Of a stretch of 16,998 bases of DNA, positions 6,485 to 14,875 are shown one piece after another (within the stretch, counting starts at the first letter, position 1; each line of letters opens with the position of its first letter). The DNA comes from an uncultured Pseudomonadota bacterium. GTDB lineage: Bacteria > Pseudomonadota > Alphaproteobacteria > RF32 > CAG-239. Both the position numbers and the translations under genes were made by a program. Where the stretch lies: assembly GCA_902495305.1 (NCBI GenBank), contig CABUWG010000038.1, positions 1-16,998 of the forward strand, read 5' to 3'. The notes below the pieces were generated by a model. That model did not search any database, was not told the origin of the DNA, and saw nothing but the letters and a program-made list of their open reading frames with translations.

Positions 6485-9133
6485 ATGTTGGAAAAAACTT
6501 ATAATCCAAAAGATTTTGAAGAAAAAATTTATGCCGATTGGGAAAACAGCGGTGATTTCAAACCCGATATGCGCAGCAATAAAGACGCTTTTGCCGTTGT
6601 TATTCCGCCGCCGAACGTTACTGGCGTTTTGCACATGGGACACGCCTTGGACGACACGTTGCAGGATATTCTGATTCGTTATAACCGCATGTTGGGCAAA
6701 AAAGTTTTGTGGCAGCCGGGGACCGACCATGCCGGTATTGCAACCCAGATGGTTGTTGAGCGCAATCTGGCAAAAGAGGGAATAACCCGTCATGACCTTG
6801 GCCGTGACAAGTTTATTGAAACAGTTTGGAAATGGCGTGAACAATCCGGCGGCACAATCTGCAAACAGCTGCGTCGTCTGGGCGCTTCCTGCGATTGGAG
6901 CCGCGAACGTTTTACCATGGACGAAGGCCTGAGCCGTGCCGTTCGCAAAATCTTTGTCAACTTGTATAAAGACGGCTTGATTTATAAGGCCAAAAAACTG
7001 GTCAACTGGGATTCCAAATTTATGACGGCCGTCTCCGATTTGGAGGTTGTCCAAAAAGAAACCGTCGGCAAAATGTATTACTACAAATACCCGATTGAAG
7101 GTGAAACCGGAGAGTTTATCCATATTGCCACCACGCGTCCGGAAACCATGTTCGGAGATACCGCCGTTGCCGTCAGCAAAGAAAATGAAAAACTCAAACA
7201 CCTGATTGGCAAAAATGCAATTCTGCCGATTGTCAACCGTCCGATTCCGATTGTCGGCGATGAACATGCCGATCCTGAAAAAGGAACCGGTGCAGTCAAG
7301 ATTACGCCGGCGCATGACTTTAACGACTTTGAGGTCGGCAAACGCCATAATCTGCCGATGATTAATATTCTGAACGAAGACGCAACTTTGAACGAAAATA
7401 CGCCTTTCCCTGGAATGGATACTCAGACGGCACGCAAAAAGACAATAGAAAAACTGGAAGAACTCGGCCTGATGGAAAAGATTGAGGACCACCCGATGGT
7501 TATCCCTTACGGCGACCGCTCCGGCGTTGTCATTGAGCCGTTAATGACCGACCAGTGGTTTGTTGATGCGCCGACCTTGGCCAAAGAGGCGATTCGCGTT
7601 GTTGAAAACGGTGAAATGGAATTTGTGCCGAAGTCTTACGAAAAAACATATTTTGAATGGATGCGCAATATCCAGCCGTGGTGTATTTCCCGCCAATTGT
7701 GGTGGGGACACCAAATGCCGATTTGGTACGGTCCGGACGGCGAGATTTTCTGTGAGGAGAATGAGGCCGAAGCGCAGGCCGCCGCAGATAAACACTATGG
7801 CAAAAGCGTTGAGTTAACGCGCGAAACCGACGTGCTTGATACTTGGTTCTCATCCGGATTATGGGCTTTTTCAACTTTGGGCTGGCCGGATAAAACCGAA
7901 TATCTCGATACCTTCTACCCGACGTCGGTTTTGGTAACCGGTTTTGACATTATCTTCTTCTGGGTTGCCAGAATGATGATGATGAGCATGTATATGATGA
8001 AGAATGTTCCGTTCAAAAAATGTTATATCCATGGTCTGGTTCGTGATGAAAAAGGGCAGAAAATGTCCAAGTCCAAAGGCAACACCGTTGACCCGATGGA
8101 TACCATTGAAAAATACGGCGCCGATGCTTTGCGCTTTTTCATGGCAGCCATGGAAACGCAGGGACGCGACATCAATATGAGCGAGAACCGTATTGCCGGA
8201 TATCGTAACTTTGCCACTAAATTGTGGAACGCCGCCCGCTTCGGCGAAATGAACCACTGCTTTGAAAATCGTGCGGCATTTGATGAAAACGGCGTTAAGC
8301 ATGCGGTTAATAAATGGATTGTCGCTAAGGTGAAAGAAGCCTCAAAAGAGGTCACGGAAAATCTCAATAACTTTCGTTTCTCTGATGCCGCCAATGCCGT
8401 TTACCAGTTTGTCTGGGGAGCTTTCTGCGACTGGTATATTGAGATGATTAAGCCGATTTTCTATGGGGAAAATGAGCAGGAAAAAGCCGAAACCCGCAAT
8501 ACTTTCGCTTGGGTTTTGGATCGGATTCTGGTTATTTTGCATCCGTTTATGCCGTTTATTACAACGGAACTGTGGAACAACACGTCAGACAAACGCGACA
8601 CCAAATTAATTCATGCCGCTTGGCCGTCACAGGAAAAAATTGATGCCGCGGCTATGGCCGAAATCGACTGGGCAATTGACTTAATTTCTGCGGTCCGTTC
8701 TCTGCGGGCTGAAATGAACTTGCCGGCCGCCGCCAAGTTGACGGTATACCTGAAAGATGCCAATGCAGCTTCTTGTGCAAATCTGCAAAACTTTAACAAT
8801 ATTATCAGCTCCCTTGCCAGATTGGAAAAGCTGGAATGCTTTGCCAAAGACGCCGAAGTCAGCAAAGATATGGTCCAGAGTGTATTCAAAGAAACGACAA
8901 TTCTGCTCCCGTTGAAAGGCGTTGTTGACTTTACGGCAGAAAAAGAGCGTTTGAAAAAAGAGCTGGATAAGCTGAATAAAGACTTGGAAGGCTACGCGCG
9001 CAAATTGCAAAATCCCGGCTTTGTTGAAAGAGCGCCGACCGCGGTCGTTGAAGAAGAAAAACGCCGTCAGGCCGAAGCGCTGGAAAACAAGAGCAAAGTG
9101 GAAGAAGCTTTGGCCAGAATTGCCAATTTCTAA
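6485..9133 (+). CDS. valS: Valine--tRNA ligase
   Basis: Class I aminoacyl-tRNA synthetase that charges tRNA-Val and edits mischarged threonine. The 882 residues have the HIGH motif as HMGH at 50-53 (PPPNVTGVLHMGHA), the CP1 editing domain with TTRPETMFGDTA around residue 220, the KMSKS motif at 526-530, an anticodon-binding domain (about 610-760), and a C-terminal coiled-coil arm rich in Lys/Glu from about residue 815 (EKERLKKELDKLNKDLEG). ATG 6485 has AGGGA 8 bases upstream. It follows the popZ terminator by 35 bases; I see no convincing promoter of its own, so it may depend on read-through or on a promoter I cannot distinguish. Length and motifs are ordinary for the family. Confidence 0.98.
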   Translation: MLEKTYNPKDFEEKIYADWENSGDFKPDMRSNKDAFAVVIPPPNVTGVLHMGHALDDTLQDILIRYNRMLGKKVLWQPGTDHAGIATQMVVERNLAKEGITRHDLGRDKFIETVWKWREQSGGTICKQLRRLGASCDWSRERFTMDEGLSRAVRKIFVNLYKDGLIYKAKKLVNWDSKFMTAVSDLEVVQKETVGKMYYYKYPIEGETGEFIHIATTRPETMFGDTAVAVSKENEKLKHLIGKNAILPIVNRPIPIVGDEHADPEKGTGAVKITPAHDFNDFEVGKRHNLPMINILNEDATLNENTPFPGMDTQTARKKTIEKLEELGLMEKIEDHPMVIPYGDRSGVVIEPLMTDQWFVDAPTLAKEAIRVVENGEMEFVPKSYEKTYFEWMRNIQPWCISRQLWWGHQMPIWYGPDGEIFCEENEAEAQAAADKHYGKSVELTRETDVLDTWFSSGLWAFSTLGWPDKTEYLDTFYPTSVLVTGFDIIFFWVARMMMMSMYMMKNVPFKKCYIHGLVRDEKGQKMSKSKGNTVDPMDTIEKYGADALRFFMAAMETQGRDINMSENRIAGYRNFATKLWNAARFGEMNHCFENRAAFDENGVKHAVNKWIVAKVKEASKEVTENLNNFRFSDAANAVYQFVWGAFCDWYIEMIKPIFYGENEQEKAETRNTFAWVLDRILVILHPFMPFITTELWNNTSDKRDTKLIHAAWPSQEKIDAAAMAEIDWAIDLISAVRSLRAEMNLPAAAKLTVYLKDANAASCANLQNFNNIISSLARLEKLECFAKDAEVSKDMVQSVFKETTILLPLKGVVDFTAEKERLKKELDKLNKDLEGYARKLQNPGFVERAPTAVVEEEKRRQAEALENKSKVEEALARIANF

Positions 9134-9143
9134 ATCAAAAAAT

Positions 9144-9172
9144 AAAAAGCGCTATAAATATAGCGCTTTTTT
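9144..9172. terminator. Bidirectional terminator between valS and cheR
   Basis: AAAAAGCGCTATA-AA-TATAGCGCTTTTTT, a perfect palindromic stem with A-runs on one side and T-runs on the other, so it can end transcription from valS (plus) and from the cheR operon (minus). I see no separate terminator between it and the cheR stop. Confidence 0.85.
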
Positions 9173-9350
9173 ATTATCTTATGGCACAGGTTAAACCATT
9201 GACTTTTCCGTCAAAAGGTCTGTTAGCCTTGCAACTTGAAATAGGGCGGTTTATACATTTAACGTCCTGATTAATCTGATGGCATTAAGAACAATTGCTC
9301 TTTTAGAAATGATAATAATTCTTCTGTACCATTAGAAATGGATGATATAC

Positions 9351-10292
9351 TTATTTTCTTAGCAGGGATGAAATGGTCGGACGTTTAATCAGTTTGTCCG
9401 GCCGGACAAAACTCGGCATTTCCGGCTTTCCGGCTGCTGCGGCAGATTCTTTGGCCGGAGCGGTCAGTTTTTGCACCTTGTCAACGCTTCTGGCCTGATA
9501 AAGTCCGTCAAACCCCGGAACTTTGGAATAAAATTCTTCAATCCCCTCGATTTTTTCTGCTTTGCCGACATAAAACAAACCGTTCGGCGTTTGAACGTTA
9601 AACATATTGCGGACAATTTTTTTCTGATATTCTTTGGTAAACATAGACAAGACGTAACGGCAGAAAATCACGTCAAATTTTTTGGACAATGAAAAGTCGT
9701 CAAGCAGATTGTTTTTCTTAAAGCTGACCATAGACGCAATATCGTCATTTATCAGCCAGTTGTCTTTTTCATAATGAAAATTGTCAATAATCTTGCGGGC
9801 ATTCATCCCCATTTGAATCTCAAACTGGTTATAACTGCCGTTTTTGGCTTTGACAATGGCCTGTTCCGAAATGTCTGTTCCGATAATGTCAATGTCCCAG
9901 TCCGATACATTCAGCAGCTTGTTTTTGATCGAAATGGCAATGGAATACGTTTCCTGACCGGTTGAGCAGCCTGCGCTCCAAACCCTGAGCTTTTTCACGC
10001 CGCGGTTATATTCGCGCAAATAAGGCAGAATATTGTCCCCGAATTGCCGGAACACGCTGTAGTCCCGATAAAAGCTGGTGCCGAGCAGCGTAAGAGATTC
10101 AATCAGCTGGTTGATAAAAGACTTTTGCCCGATACGAACCTCATCAATCAGTTCTTCCACCGCGGCATACCCTTTTTCCCGAACAAAATTGGTGATTTTT
10201 TTATCTAAAATAAAATATTCCTCTTCCGAAAAATCCCAACCGGCATTTTCCTTAAGAACCTTCAACAGATAATCAAAATCGCTTTTGTTCAT
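9351..10292 (-). CDS. cheR: CheR-type SAM-dependent protein-glutamate methyltransferase
   Basis: Family role: transfer of methyl groups from S-adenosylmethionine to glutamates of chemoreceptors or similar proteins. The N-terminal helical CheR domain (1-70) is followed by GTSFYRD (71-77), the SAM motif WSAGCSTGQE (105-114), IGTDIS (137-142) and the IFCRYVL segment (209-215) before the last strands. After the catalytic domain a 44-residue tail (270-313), rich in Ala, Lys and Pro, ends in basic residues. The TT-N-ET of many CheRs reads TLLGT here, and GEE is GQE; the latter variant is common. ATG 10292 has AAGGA upstream and starts 2 bases after the receiver gene's stop. No CheB, CheA, CheW or chemoreceptor gene is in the window, so the methyl acceptor is unknown. 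It is the last gene of the chpT operon. Confidence 0.88.
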   Translation of the reverse strand: MNKSDFDYLLKVLKENAGWDFSEEEYFILDKKITNFVREKGYAAVEELIDEVRIGQKSFINQLIESLTLLGTSFYRDYSVFRQFGDNILPYLREYNRGVKKLRVWSAGCSTGQETYSIAISIKNKLLNVSDWDIDIIGTDISEQAIVKAKNGSYNQFEIQMGMNARKIIDNFHYEKDNWLINDDIASMVSFKKNNLLDDFSLSKKFDVIFCRYVLSMFTKEYQKKIVRNMFNVQTPNGLFYVGKAEKIEGIEEFYSKVPGFDGLYQARSVDKVQKLTAPAKESAAAAGKPEMPSFVRPDKLIKRPTISSLLRK

Positions 10293-10294
10293 GT

Positions 10295-10663
10295 TTATTC
10301 CTTAATCATTCCCAGAATTTTGAGTTTGCTGACAATAATCTCTTCGTCAAACGGCTTCATCAGATAATCATCGGCGCCGCCGTCCAAAGCTTCGCGGATT
10401 TTGTCTTCATCAGTGATTGATGAACAGAAAATAATTCTGGGTTGGCGGATTTTATATTCGCCGCGGATCTTGTATAATACGTCAATCCCGTCAATAATCG
10501 GCAGCCGCCAGTCCATCACAATCAGAGCCGGCTCTTCCTTTTGGCAGAGTTCCAATACTTCTTCGCCGTCTTCGGCTTCCAGAACGCTCAGTCCGAGATT
10601 GGAAAAAATCTTGGACAACACCATCCGGATAATTTTTGAATCGTCAGCAATAATACACTTCAC
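10295..10663 (-). CDS. Single-domain response regulator (CheY-like receiver)
   Basis: A 122-residue stand-alone receiver domain with no output domain. The acidic pocket is D7/D8, the phosphoacceptor is D51 (in VMDWRLP), the switch serine is S81 or S82 (IIFCSS), and the conserved lysine is K103 (KPFD). It starts at GTG (10661-10663), with AGGTGG directly after the chpT stop 10 bases upstream. It differs from DivK (MDIQLP) and from CpdR; the MDWRLP-x-IDG-x-VLYKIR pattern is closer to CheY-type receivers. Placement between chpT and cheR makes it a candidate to receive phosphate from ChpT or to control the methyltransferase or a motor; that is inference. Confidence 0.9.
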   Translation of the reverse strand: MKCIIADDSKIIRMVLSKIFSNLGLSVLEAEDGEEVLELCQKEEPALIVMDWRLPIIDGIDVLYKIRGEYKIRQPRIIFCSSITDEDKIREALDGGADDYLMKPFDEEIIVSKLKILGMIKE

Positions 10664-10673
10664 GATACCACCT

Positions 10674-11288
10674 TTAACCCATAACCAAACCTAATACGCC
10701 GTCTTCAATAAACGCCAGATTATAACCGGCAAAGTTTAAAATTTTCTTTAAGTAAAACACCGGTGCAAACTGGGCGGAAATTTCGCAGTCCTTGCCCTCG
10801 CAGATGTTTCTCAGCGCGGACGTTTTTTCTTTTGACGGCTCGGCGTCGCTGTGAGAACCGATGTATAATTTTCCGTTTCTTTCTTCTATCTTAATCCAGC
10901 CGCCTTTGATAATCGTATCGGCCAGAACCATGGTGCCGACCATTGCCGGACGGGAAAATTTCGGGTCTTGAACGGCCATCTGCAATTCTATCGGAAAATT
11001 CCGGTTGCCGAGCGTTGCCAAATATTCCTCCGTTGTTTTTCTGACCAGCGGCATATTTTCCAAATTGGCGTTTTCCAGCCCGAAAGCCATGCGAAAAAAC
11101 TTTTGCCGCGCCGAAAGGACGGATGAACTGACTTTTAAGATAGACTTGATGTCATCCAGAAAATCCATATCGCCTTCCTCCAGCAGTTCCACGGCATTAG
11201 CCACCGCTCCGATGTTTCCGATCAGGTCATGGCTGATTCTTGTACAGATAAGTTCGGCAATCAATGTATCGTTAATATCGTTGTTCAT
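10674..11288 (-). CDS. chpT: ChpT-type histidine phosphotransferase
   Basis: ChpT carries phosphate from the hybrid kinase CckA to CtrA and CpdR in alphaproteobacterial cell-cycle control. The 204 residues open with the dimerization helix pair: LIAELICTRISHDLIG, with the phospho-accepting histidine at H20, then IGAVANAVELLEEGD. The C-terminal half resembles a degenerate ATPase fold of histidine kinases (MVGTMVLADTIIKGG and later strands), as in ChpT. The family usually has HDL(I/V)SPVGAI; here it is HDLIGNIGAV, so the SP after the helix is GN. ATG 11288 has AGAGGA 4-5 bases upstream and lies 12 bases after the upstream gene's stop. CckA and CtrA are not in the window. Identification is good at family level. 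Confidence 0.85.
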   Translation of the reverse strand: MNNDINDTLIAELICTRISHDLIGNIGAVANAVELLEEGDMDFLDDIKSILKVSSSVLSARQKFFRMAFGLENANLENMPLVRKTTEEYLATLGNRNFPIELQMAVQDPKFSRPAMVGTMVLADTIIKGGWIKIEERNGKLYIGSHSDAEPSKEKTSALRNICEGKDCEISAQFAPVFYLKKILNFAGYNLAFIEDGVLGLVMG

Positions 11289-11300
11289 CTCTTCCTCTGG

Positions 11301-12518
11301 TTAAAAATTGTACAAATCCGTGTTCATATAACGCTGGTCTTCGCGCGACATTCTGGTAAAGTCCAGTTCTCTCAACATAGGGTCTTCCAGCAGCAGATAA
11401 CCGGAAGAGGCCTGCAAATAGGGCTTTGTGCCGCCCATTCCCCAGATAACCTCGTCCTTGTTGTCGGGCGTTCCGTATTTTTGGTTGACCTTTTTCCAAA
11501 AGTCATAAATCTTGATGTTGCGGAGATAAATGGCCTTCGGGCTGTTGCCGGTAATGGTCTGCGACATGCTTTTATAAGTGATTTTATAAACTTTGTTACG
11601 GGTAAAGTTGCTGGTAAAATGCACGCTGATATGCTCTTTGGTGTCAAATTTGCTGAATTTGAGCGTATCGGTATAACGGTGTCCGTCTTTTTTTGCCGTC
11701 TCGGCCACGCAGTTTGCCAGCCGCTCATAACCGACCACACCGCTGTTGCGGCATTTTTCTTCATTGCGCCAGCGGATAAAGTTCGGAATCTCAAACTTTT
11801 CATGAACCTTCTGAAAACCGCGGTTCTGCATAATCCGCTCAACCTGTTCCTTTGACATTCTGAGCATAACGCCGGAAATATCAAAAACAGAAGCGTTTGA
11901 ACGCTTGTTCTGGGTTTTGGCGGAAGTCTGCATCAGCTCTTTCAGGCTTGCATCGCTGTCATTTTTCTTTTCGGCCGAGGTCGAAAGCTCTTCCGCGGCT
12001 TTTTCGGTAATCTTGCCGATCCAGGTTTTTTCCACGCTTTGCGGAAGGCTTGGCGTCAAATCAATTTTTTTCGCCGCGTCTTTGTCGGCAATGGCGTCGA
12101 CCAGCCCTTGCGATGTATCGGGCGGAGTCTGCAGTTCGCTTTGCGGCGCCGGCGCTTTTATTCGGGACAACGCCGCCGGTTTGTCCTGCGGCAGCTGGAT
12201 TCTCGGGGCAATGGCGCCGTCCTCTTGAACCTCGGCATCGTCTTCGGGAAAATCAAGGTCGGATTCGTCCATTAATTTGGGTTGCGGCTGGGCGGCGGCC
12301 GGCACAGGCGTCTGCAAAGGCTGCGTCTGCCGGCGGCGGGCTTTGATTTGCTGCAGGGCATCGCCCTTGACGTCGTCTTTTGACGGCGGCTTAATCTGAA
12401 AAGCGGCGGCTTCGGCTTCTTGTTCGCTGGAGAACATCATCGGGTCAAAAGACACATCGGCACGGGCTTCTGCCGCCAGCAGCCCCGCAAGTGCAAATAT
12501 AAGTGCCGAATGTTTCAT
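11301..12518 (-). CDS. Secreted/periplasmic protein of unknown function, first gene of the chpT operon
   Basis: A 405-residue protein with a signal peptide (residues 1-20, cleavage ARA|D). Residues about 35-200 are low-complexity, rich in Gln, Pro, Ala, Lys and Asp, and probably disordered. A folded C-terminal region (about 208-405) begins SVFDISGVMLRMSKEQVERI, which looks like a domain that starts with a DIxGVxLxMS pattern, and has two cysteines, C256 and C270, suited to a disulfide. It has many aromatic and basic residues and no transmembrane segment beyond the signal. I do not recognise the family. Its stop lies 12 bases before chpT, and a promoter precedes it at 12559-12585, so it leads a four-gene operon with chpT, the receiver and cheR. 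A role in sensing or envelope-linked cell-cycle control is a guess from context only. The Shine-Dalgarno is weak. Confidence 0.85.
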   Translation of the reverse strand: MKHSALIFALAGLLAAEARADVSFDPMMFSSEQEAEAAAFQIKPPSKDDVKGDALQQIKARRRQTQPLQTPVPAAAQPQPKLMDESDLDFPEDDAEVQEDGAIAPRIQLPQDKPAALSRIKAPAPQSELQTPPDTSQGLVDAIADKDAAKKIDLTPSLPQSVEKTWIGKITEKAAEELSTSAEKKNDSDASLKELMQTSAKTQNKRSNASVFDISGVMLRMSKEQVERIMQNRGFQKVHEKFEIPNFIRWRNEEKCRNSGVVGYERLANCVAETAKKDGHRYTDTLKFSKFDTKEHISVHFTSNFTRNKVYKITYKSMSQTITGNSPKAIYLRNIKIYDFWKKVNQKYGTPDNKDEVIWGMGGTKPYLQASSGYLLLEDPMLRELDFTRMSREDQRYMNTDLYNF

Positions 12519-12558
12519 ATAACCGTTCCCGAATATCTTTGTAACAAACTAACCAAAC

Positions 12559-12585
12559 TTTATACCCTTTTTTAGCGGTTATCAA
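12559..12585 (-). promoter_or_regulatory. Candidate promoter of the chpT operon
   Basis: TTGATA (complement of 12580-12585), 15-bp spacer, TATAAA (complement of 12559-12564). The spacer is short, so the exact -35 is uncertain. It is the only good -10 in the gap on this strand. Confidence 0.35.
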
Positions 12586-12615
12586 TTTATAAGCAACATT
12601 TATTAAGAAATCTAT

Positions 12616-12644
12616 TTGATTTTGTGAATAAATGAGTGTATTTT
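12616..12644 (+). promoter_or_regulatory. Candidate promoter of the trmFO-hpnCDE operon
   Basis: TTGATT (12616-12621), 17-bp spacer, TATTTT (12639-12644), giving a start near 12651 and a leader of under 20 bases. Both hexamers match four of six consensus positions. Confidence 0.4.
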
Positions 12645-12668
12645 AACCAAACTTACAAGGAAATGAGG

Positions 12669-14021
12669 ATGGAAAAAAATACCGTACATATCATCGGCGC
12701 CGGACTTGCCGGTTCGGAAGCCGCCTGGCAGCTGGCCTCTCGCGGGATAAAAGTGATTCTCCATGAGATGAAGCCGCAAAAATTTTCTCCGGCGCACAAA
12801 AATCCCGGCTGCGCCGAACTTGTCTGCTCTAATTCGTTGCGCTCGGATGACAGCGAGCATAATGCCGTCGGGCTGATGCATCAGGAAATGCGTCTGGCCG
12901 GCTCTTTGATTATGCAATGCGCCGATGCCTCAAAAGTTCCGGCCGGCGGCGCTCTGGCCGTTGACCGTGATGCCTTTTCGGCACTTGTAACGGAAAAGTT
13001 AAAATCCCATCCGTTGATAGAATTTGTGCATGAAGAAGTTACGGCTTTGCCGCCGGCAGAGTGGGGCGAGGTTATTGTCGCTTCCGGACCACTGACGAGC
13101 GATTCCCTGATTGCGGATATCTTAAAGCACATCGGCAACGGCTCGCTGTCTTTTTATGATGCCATTGCGCCGGTTATTTATAAAGAGAGTATAGATTTTT
13201 CCAAAGCCTGGTATCAGTCGCGCTACGATAAGGGCGACAAGTTTGACTACATCAACTGCCCGCTGGACAAAGAGCAGTATTACCGCTTTATTGAAGACTT
13301 GAAAAATGCTGAACAGGTGAGCTTTCATGACTGGGAAAAAGTGTCGTTTTTTGAAGGCTGCCTGCCGATTGAGGTCATGGCGTCCCGCGGTGAAGACACG
13401 TTGCTGTACGGTCCGATGAAGCCCGTCGGCCTGACCAATCCGAACGCCGCGGCCAAACCCTATGCCGTTGTCCAGCTGCGGCAGGATAACAAAGAAGACA
13501 CGCTGCGCAACATGGTCGGTTTCCAGACCAAGCTCAAATACGGTGAACAGCAGCGGATTTTCAGGACGATTCCCGGCTTGGAAAATGCCGAATTTGCCCG
13601 CTTGGGCGGCATCCATAAAAATACCTTTATCAAAAGTCCGGAACTTCTGGACAGCTTTTTGTGCCTTAAAACCCTGCCGCATATCCGCTTTGCCGGACAG
13701 ATTACCGGCAGCGAAGGCTATATTGAAAACGCCTGCACCGGCTATCTGGCCGGTTACTTCGCGGCCTGTCGCCTGCAGAGTAAAGAACCTGTTTTGCCGC
13801 CGCGTACCACGGCATTCGGCGCCATGCTGGCTCACTTGATTGATGATACCAATACGGAGGATTATCAGCCGATGAACATTAACTTCGGAATTTTCCCGAC
13901 CATCTCGGGCGAGACGACGGCGAACGGCAAATTCCGCAAGCTCAAAGGGCTGGACCGCAAAAAAGCCTATACGCAGCGGGCACTGACAGACATTGTACCA
14001 TGGCTGGAGGTCATAAAATGA
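12669..14021 (+). CDS. trmFO: TrmFO, folate/FAD-dependent tRNA uracil-54 C5-methyltransferase
   Basis: Makes ribothymidine at position 54 of the tRNA T-loop using methylenetetrahydrofolate and FAD. The 450 residues begin with the FAD-binding HIIGAGLAGSEAA (GAGLAG at 10-15). LVCSNSLRSD carries C53, which corresponds to the catalytic-site cysteine C53 of Bacillus TrmFO, and the second family cysteine is in FFEGCLPIEVMASRG. The C-terminal FAD contact appears in GYIENACTGYLAG. I chose ATG 12669 with AAGGA 7 bases upstream; an in-frame ATG at 12663 and a GTG at 12636 are less likely. It leads an operon with hpnC, D and E; its TGA overlaps the hpnC ATG by 4 bases. The link between tRNA modification and squalene synthesis is one of cotranscription, with no known shared biochemistry. 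Confidence 0.96.
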   Translation: MEKNTVHIIGAGLAGSEAAWQLASRGIKVILHEMKPQKFSPAHKNPGCAELVCSNSLRSDDSEHNAVGLMHQEMRLAGSLIMQCADASKVPAGGALAVDRDAFSALVTEKLKSHPLIEFVHEEVTALPPAEWGEVIVASGPLTSDSLIADILKHIGNGSLSFYDAIAPVIYKESIDFSKAWYQSRYDKGDKFDYINCPLDKEQYYRFIEDLKNAEQVSFHDWEKVSFFEGCLPIEVMASRGEDTLLYGPMKPVGLTNPNAAAKPYAVVQLRQDNKEDTLRNMVGFQTKLKYGEQQRIFRTIPGLENAEFARLGGIHKNTFIKSPELLDSFLCLKTLPHIRFAGQITGSEGYIENACTGYLAGYFAACRLQSKEPVLPPRTTAFGAMLAHLIDDTNTEDYQPMNINFGIFPTISGETTANGKFRKLKGLDRKKAYTQRALTDIVPWLEVIK

Positions 14022-14875
14022 AAAAACGTTCCAAACAGCAAAAAGACGAGAACTTTCCGGTTGCCGGATTATTGATAAAATCCTCGCTCCGCCCGTTAGT
14101 CAACGCCTATTACCGCGCAGCCCGCTATTGTGATGACATTGCCGACGCGCCGGATTTATCTGCCCGCCAGAAACTTGCCAAACTCAGCGAGGCGGAAGAC
14201 ATTTTTCTCGGTTATCAGAAGGAAGTGCCGGATGACCTTTTGTTTTTGTCTGCTTTGCGCCGGACTTTTTGTGAAGAACTGCTGGATACGTCATTGTTTA
14301 CGGATTTGCTGACGGCCTTTCGGCAGGACAGCCGCGGCCATGTCTATGAAACTTGGGAGCAGCTTTTGGAATATTGCCGCTATTCGGCGGCGCCGGTCGG
14401 GCGTTTTATGCTGGCCGTCCATGATGAAAACCTCTCGACGTATATGCCTTCCGGCGTTTTGTGCACGGTTCTGCAAATTGCCAACCATATTCAGGACATC
14501 AAATATGATTTGCTCGTGCAAAACCGCATATATCTGCCGTCTGAACTGATGCAGAAATATCAGGTTTCGGCAGACGATTTGCAACAGAACAAATCTTCTC
14601 CGGAGTTGAAAAAGCTGATTGCCGAAATCGTCGCACGGCTGGAAAAAATGCTCAAAGACGCGGCGCTTTTGCCGGCCATCACCCGCAGCCTGCGCCTGAG
14701 AATGCAAATATGCGTTATCCTTTCCTTAACCAATATCATGCTAAAAAAGCTAAACAAGAAGGATGTCTTGCAAAAAAACGTCAAACTGTCTAAAATAGAC
14801 TGGATGCGTGCGGTAATCAGCGGTGTTTTCCGCGCCCTGTTTACCAAAACAAAAATATCAAGGACTGCTATATGA
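14018..14875 (+). CDS. hpnC: Hydroxysqualene synthase HpnC
   Basis: A squalene/phytoene-synthase-family protein that, in the HpnCDE route, converts presqualene diphosphate to hydroxysqualene. The 285 residues start with ENFPVAG and RPLVNAYYRAARY, typical of HpnC. The first aspartate-rich motif is DDIAD (39-43) and the second QDIKYD (159-164), followed by NRIYLP, where the family more often has GRxYLP. YCRYSAAPVGRFML at 119-132 is the HpnC-type form of the central motif. ATG 14018 has GGAGG 7 bases upstream and overlaps the trmFO stop as ATGA. The C-terminal region is basic and somewhat diverged. The distinction from HpnD rests on these motifs and on gene order. Confidence 0.88.
   Translation: MKKRSKQQKDENFPVAGLLIKSSLRPLVNAYYRAARYCDDIADAPDLSARQKLAKLSEAEDIFLGYQKEVPDDLLFLSALRRTFCEELLDTSLFTDLLTAFRQDSRGHVYETWEQLLEYCRYSAAPVGRFMLAVHDENLSTYMPSGVLCTVLQIANHIQDIKYDLLVQNRIYLPSELMQKYQVSADDLQQNKSSPELKKLIAEIVARLEKMLKDAALLPAITRSLRLRMQICVILSLTNIMLKKLNKKDVLQKNVKLSKIDWMRAVISGVFRALFTKTKISRTAI

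Larger units (their letters stand above)
12550..12654 (+). repeat. 11-bp direct repeat in the divergent promoter region
   Basis: TAACCAAACTT occurs at 12550-12560 and 12644-12654. The first overlaps the -10/+1 of the leftward promoter, the second the -10/+1 of the rightward promoter. The placement suits a shared operator, but an 11-bp A+T-rich repeat could be chance. Confidence 0.35.

Noticed and set aside
6470..7492. Long minus-strand frame opposite valS
   Set aside because: A shadow of a firm valS gene; rich in Phe and Asn as expected for antisense of Lys/Glu-rich coding.
9181..9270. Small plus-strand frame of 29 codons after valS
   Set aside because: It follows a terminator directly, has no Shine-Dalgarno sequence and no recognisable features; the 178-base gap up to cheR otherwise shows only weak hairpins.
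9257..9275. CtrA box in the gap next to cheR (TTAA-TTAA)
   Set aside because: The half-sites are 8 bases apart rather than 7, and the site lies after the 3' ends of two converging operons, where a promoter is not expected.
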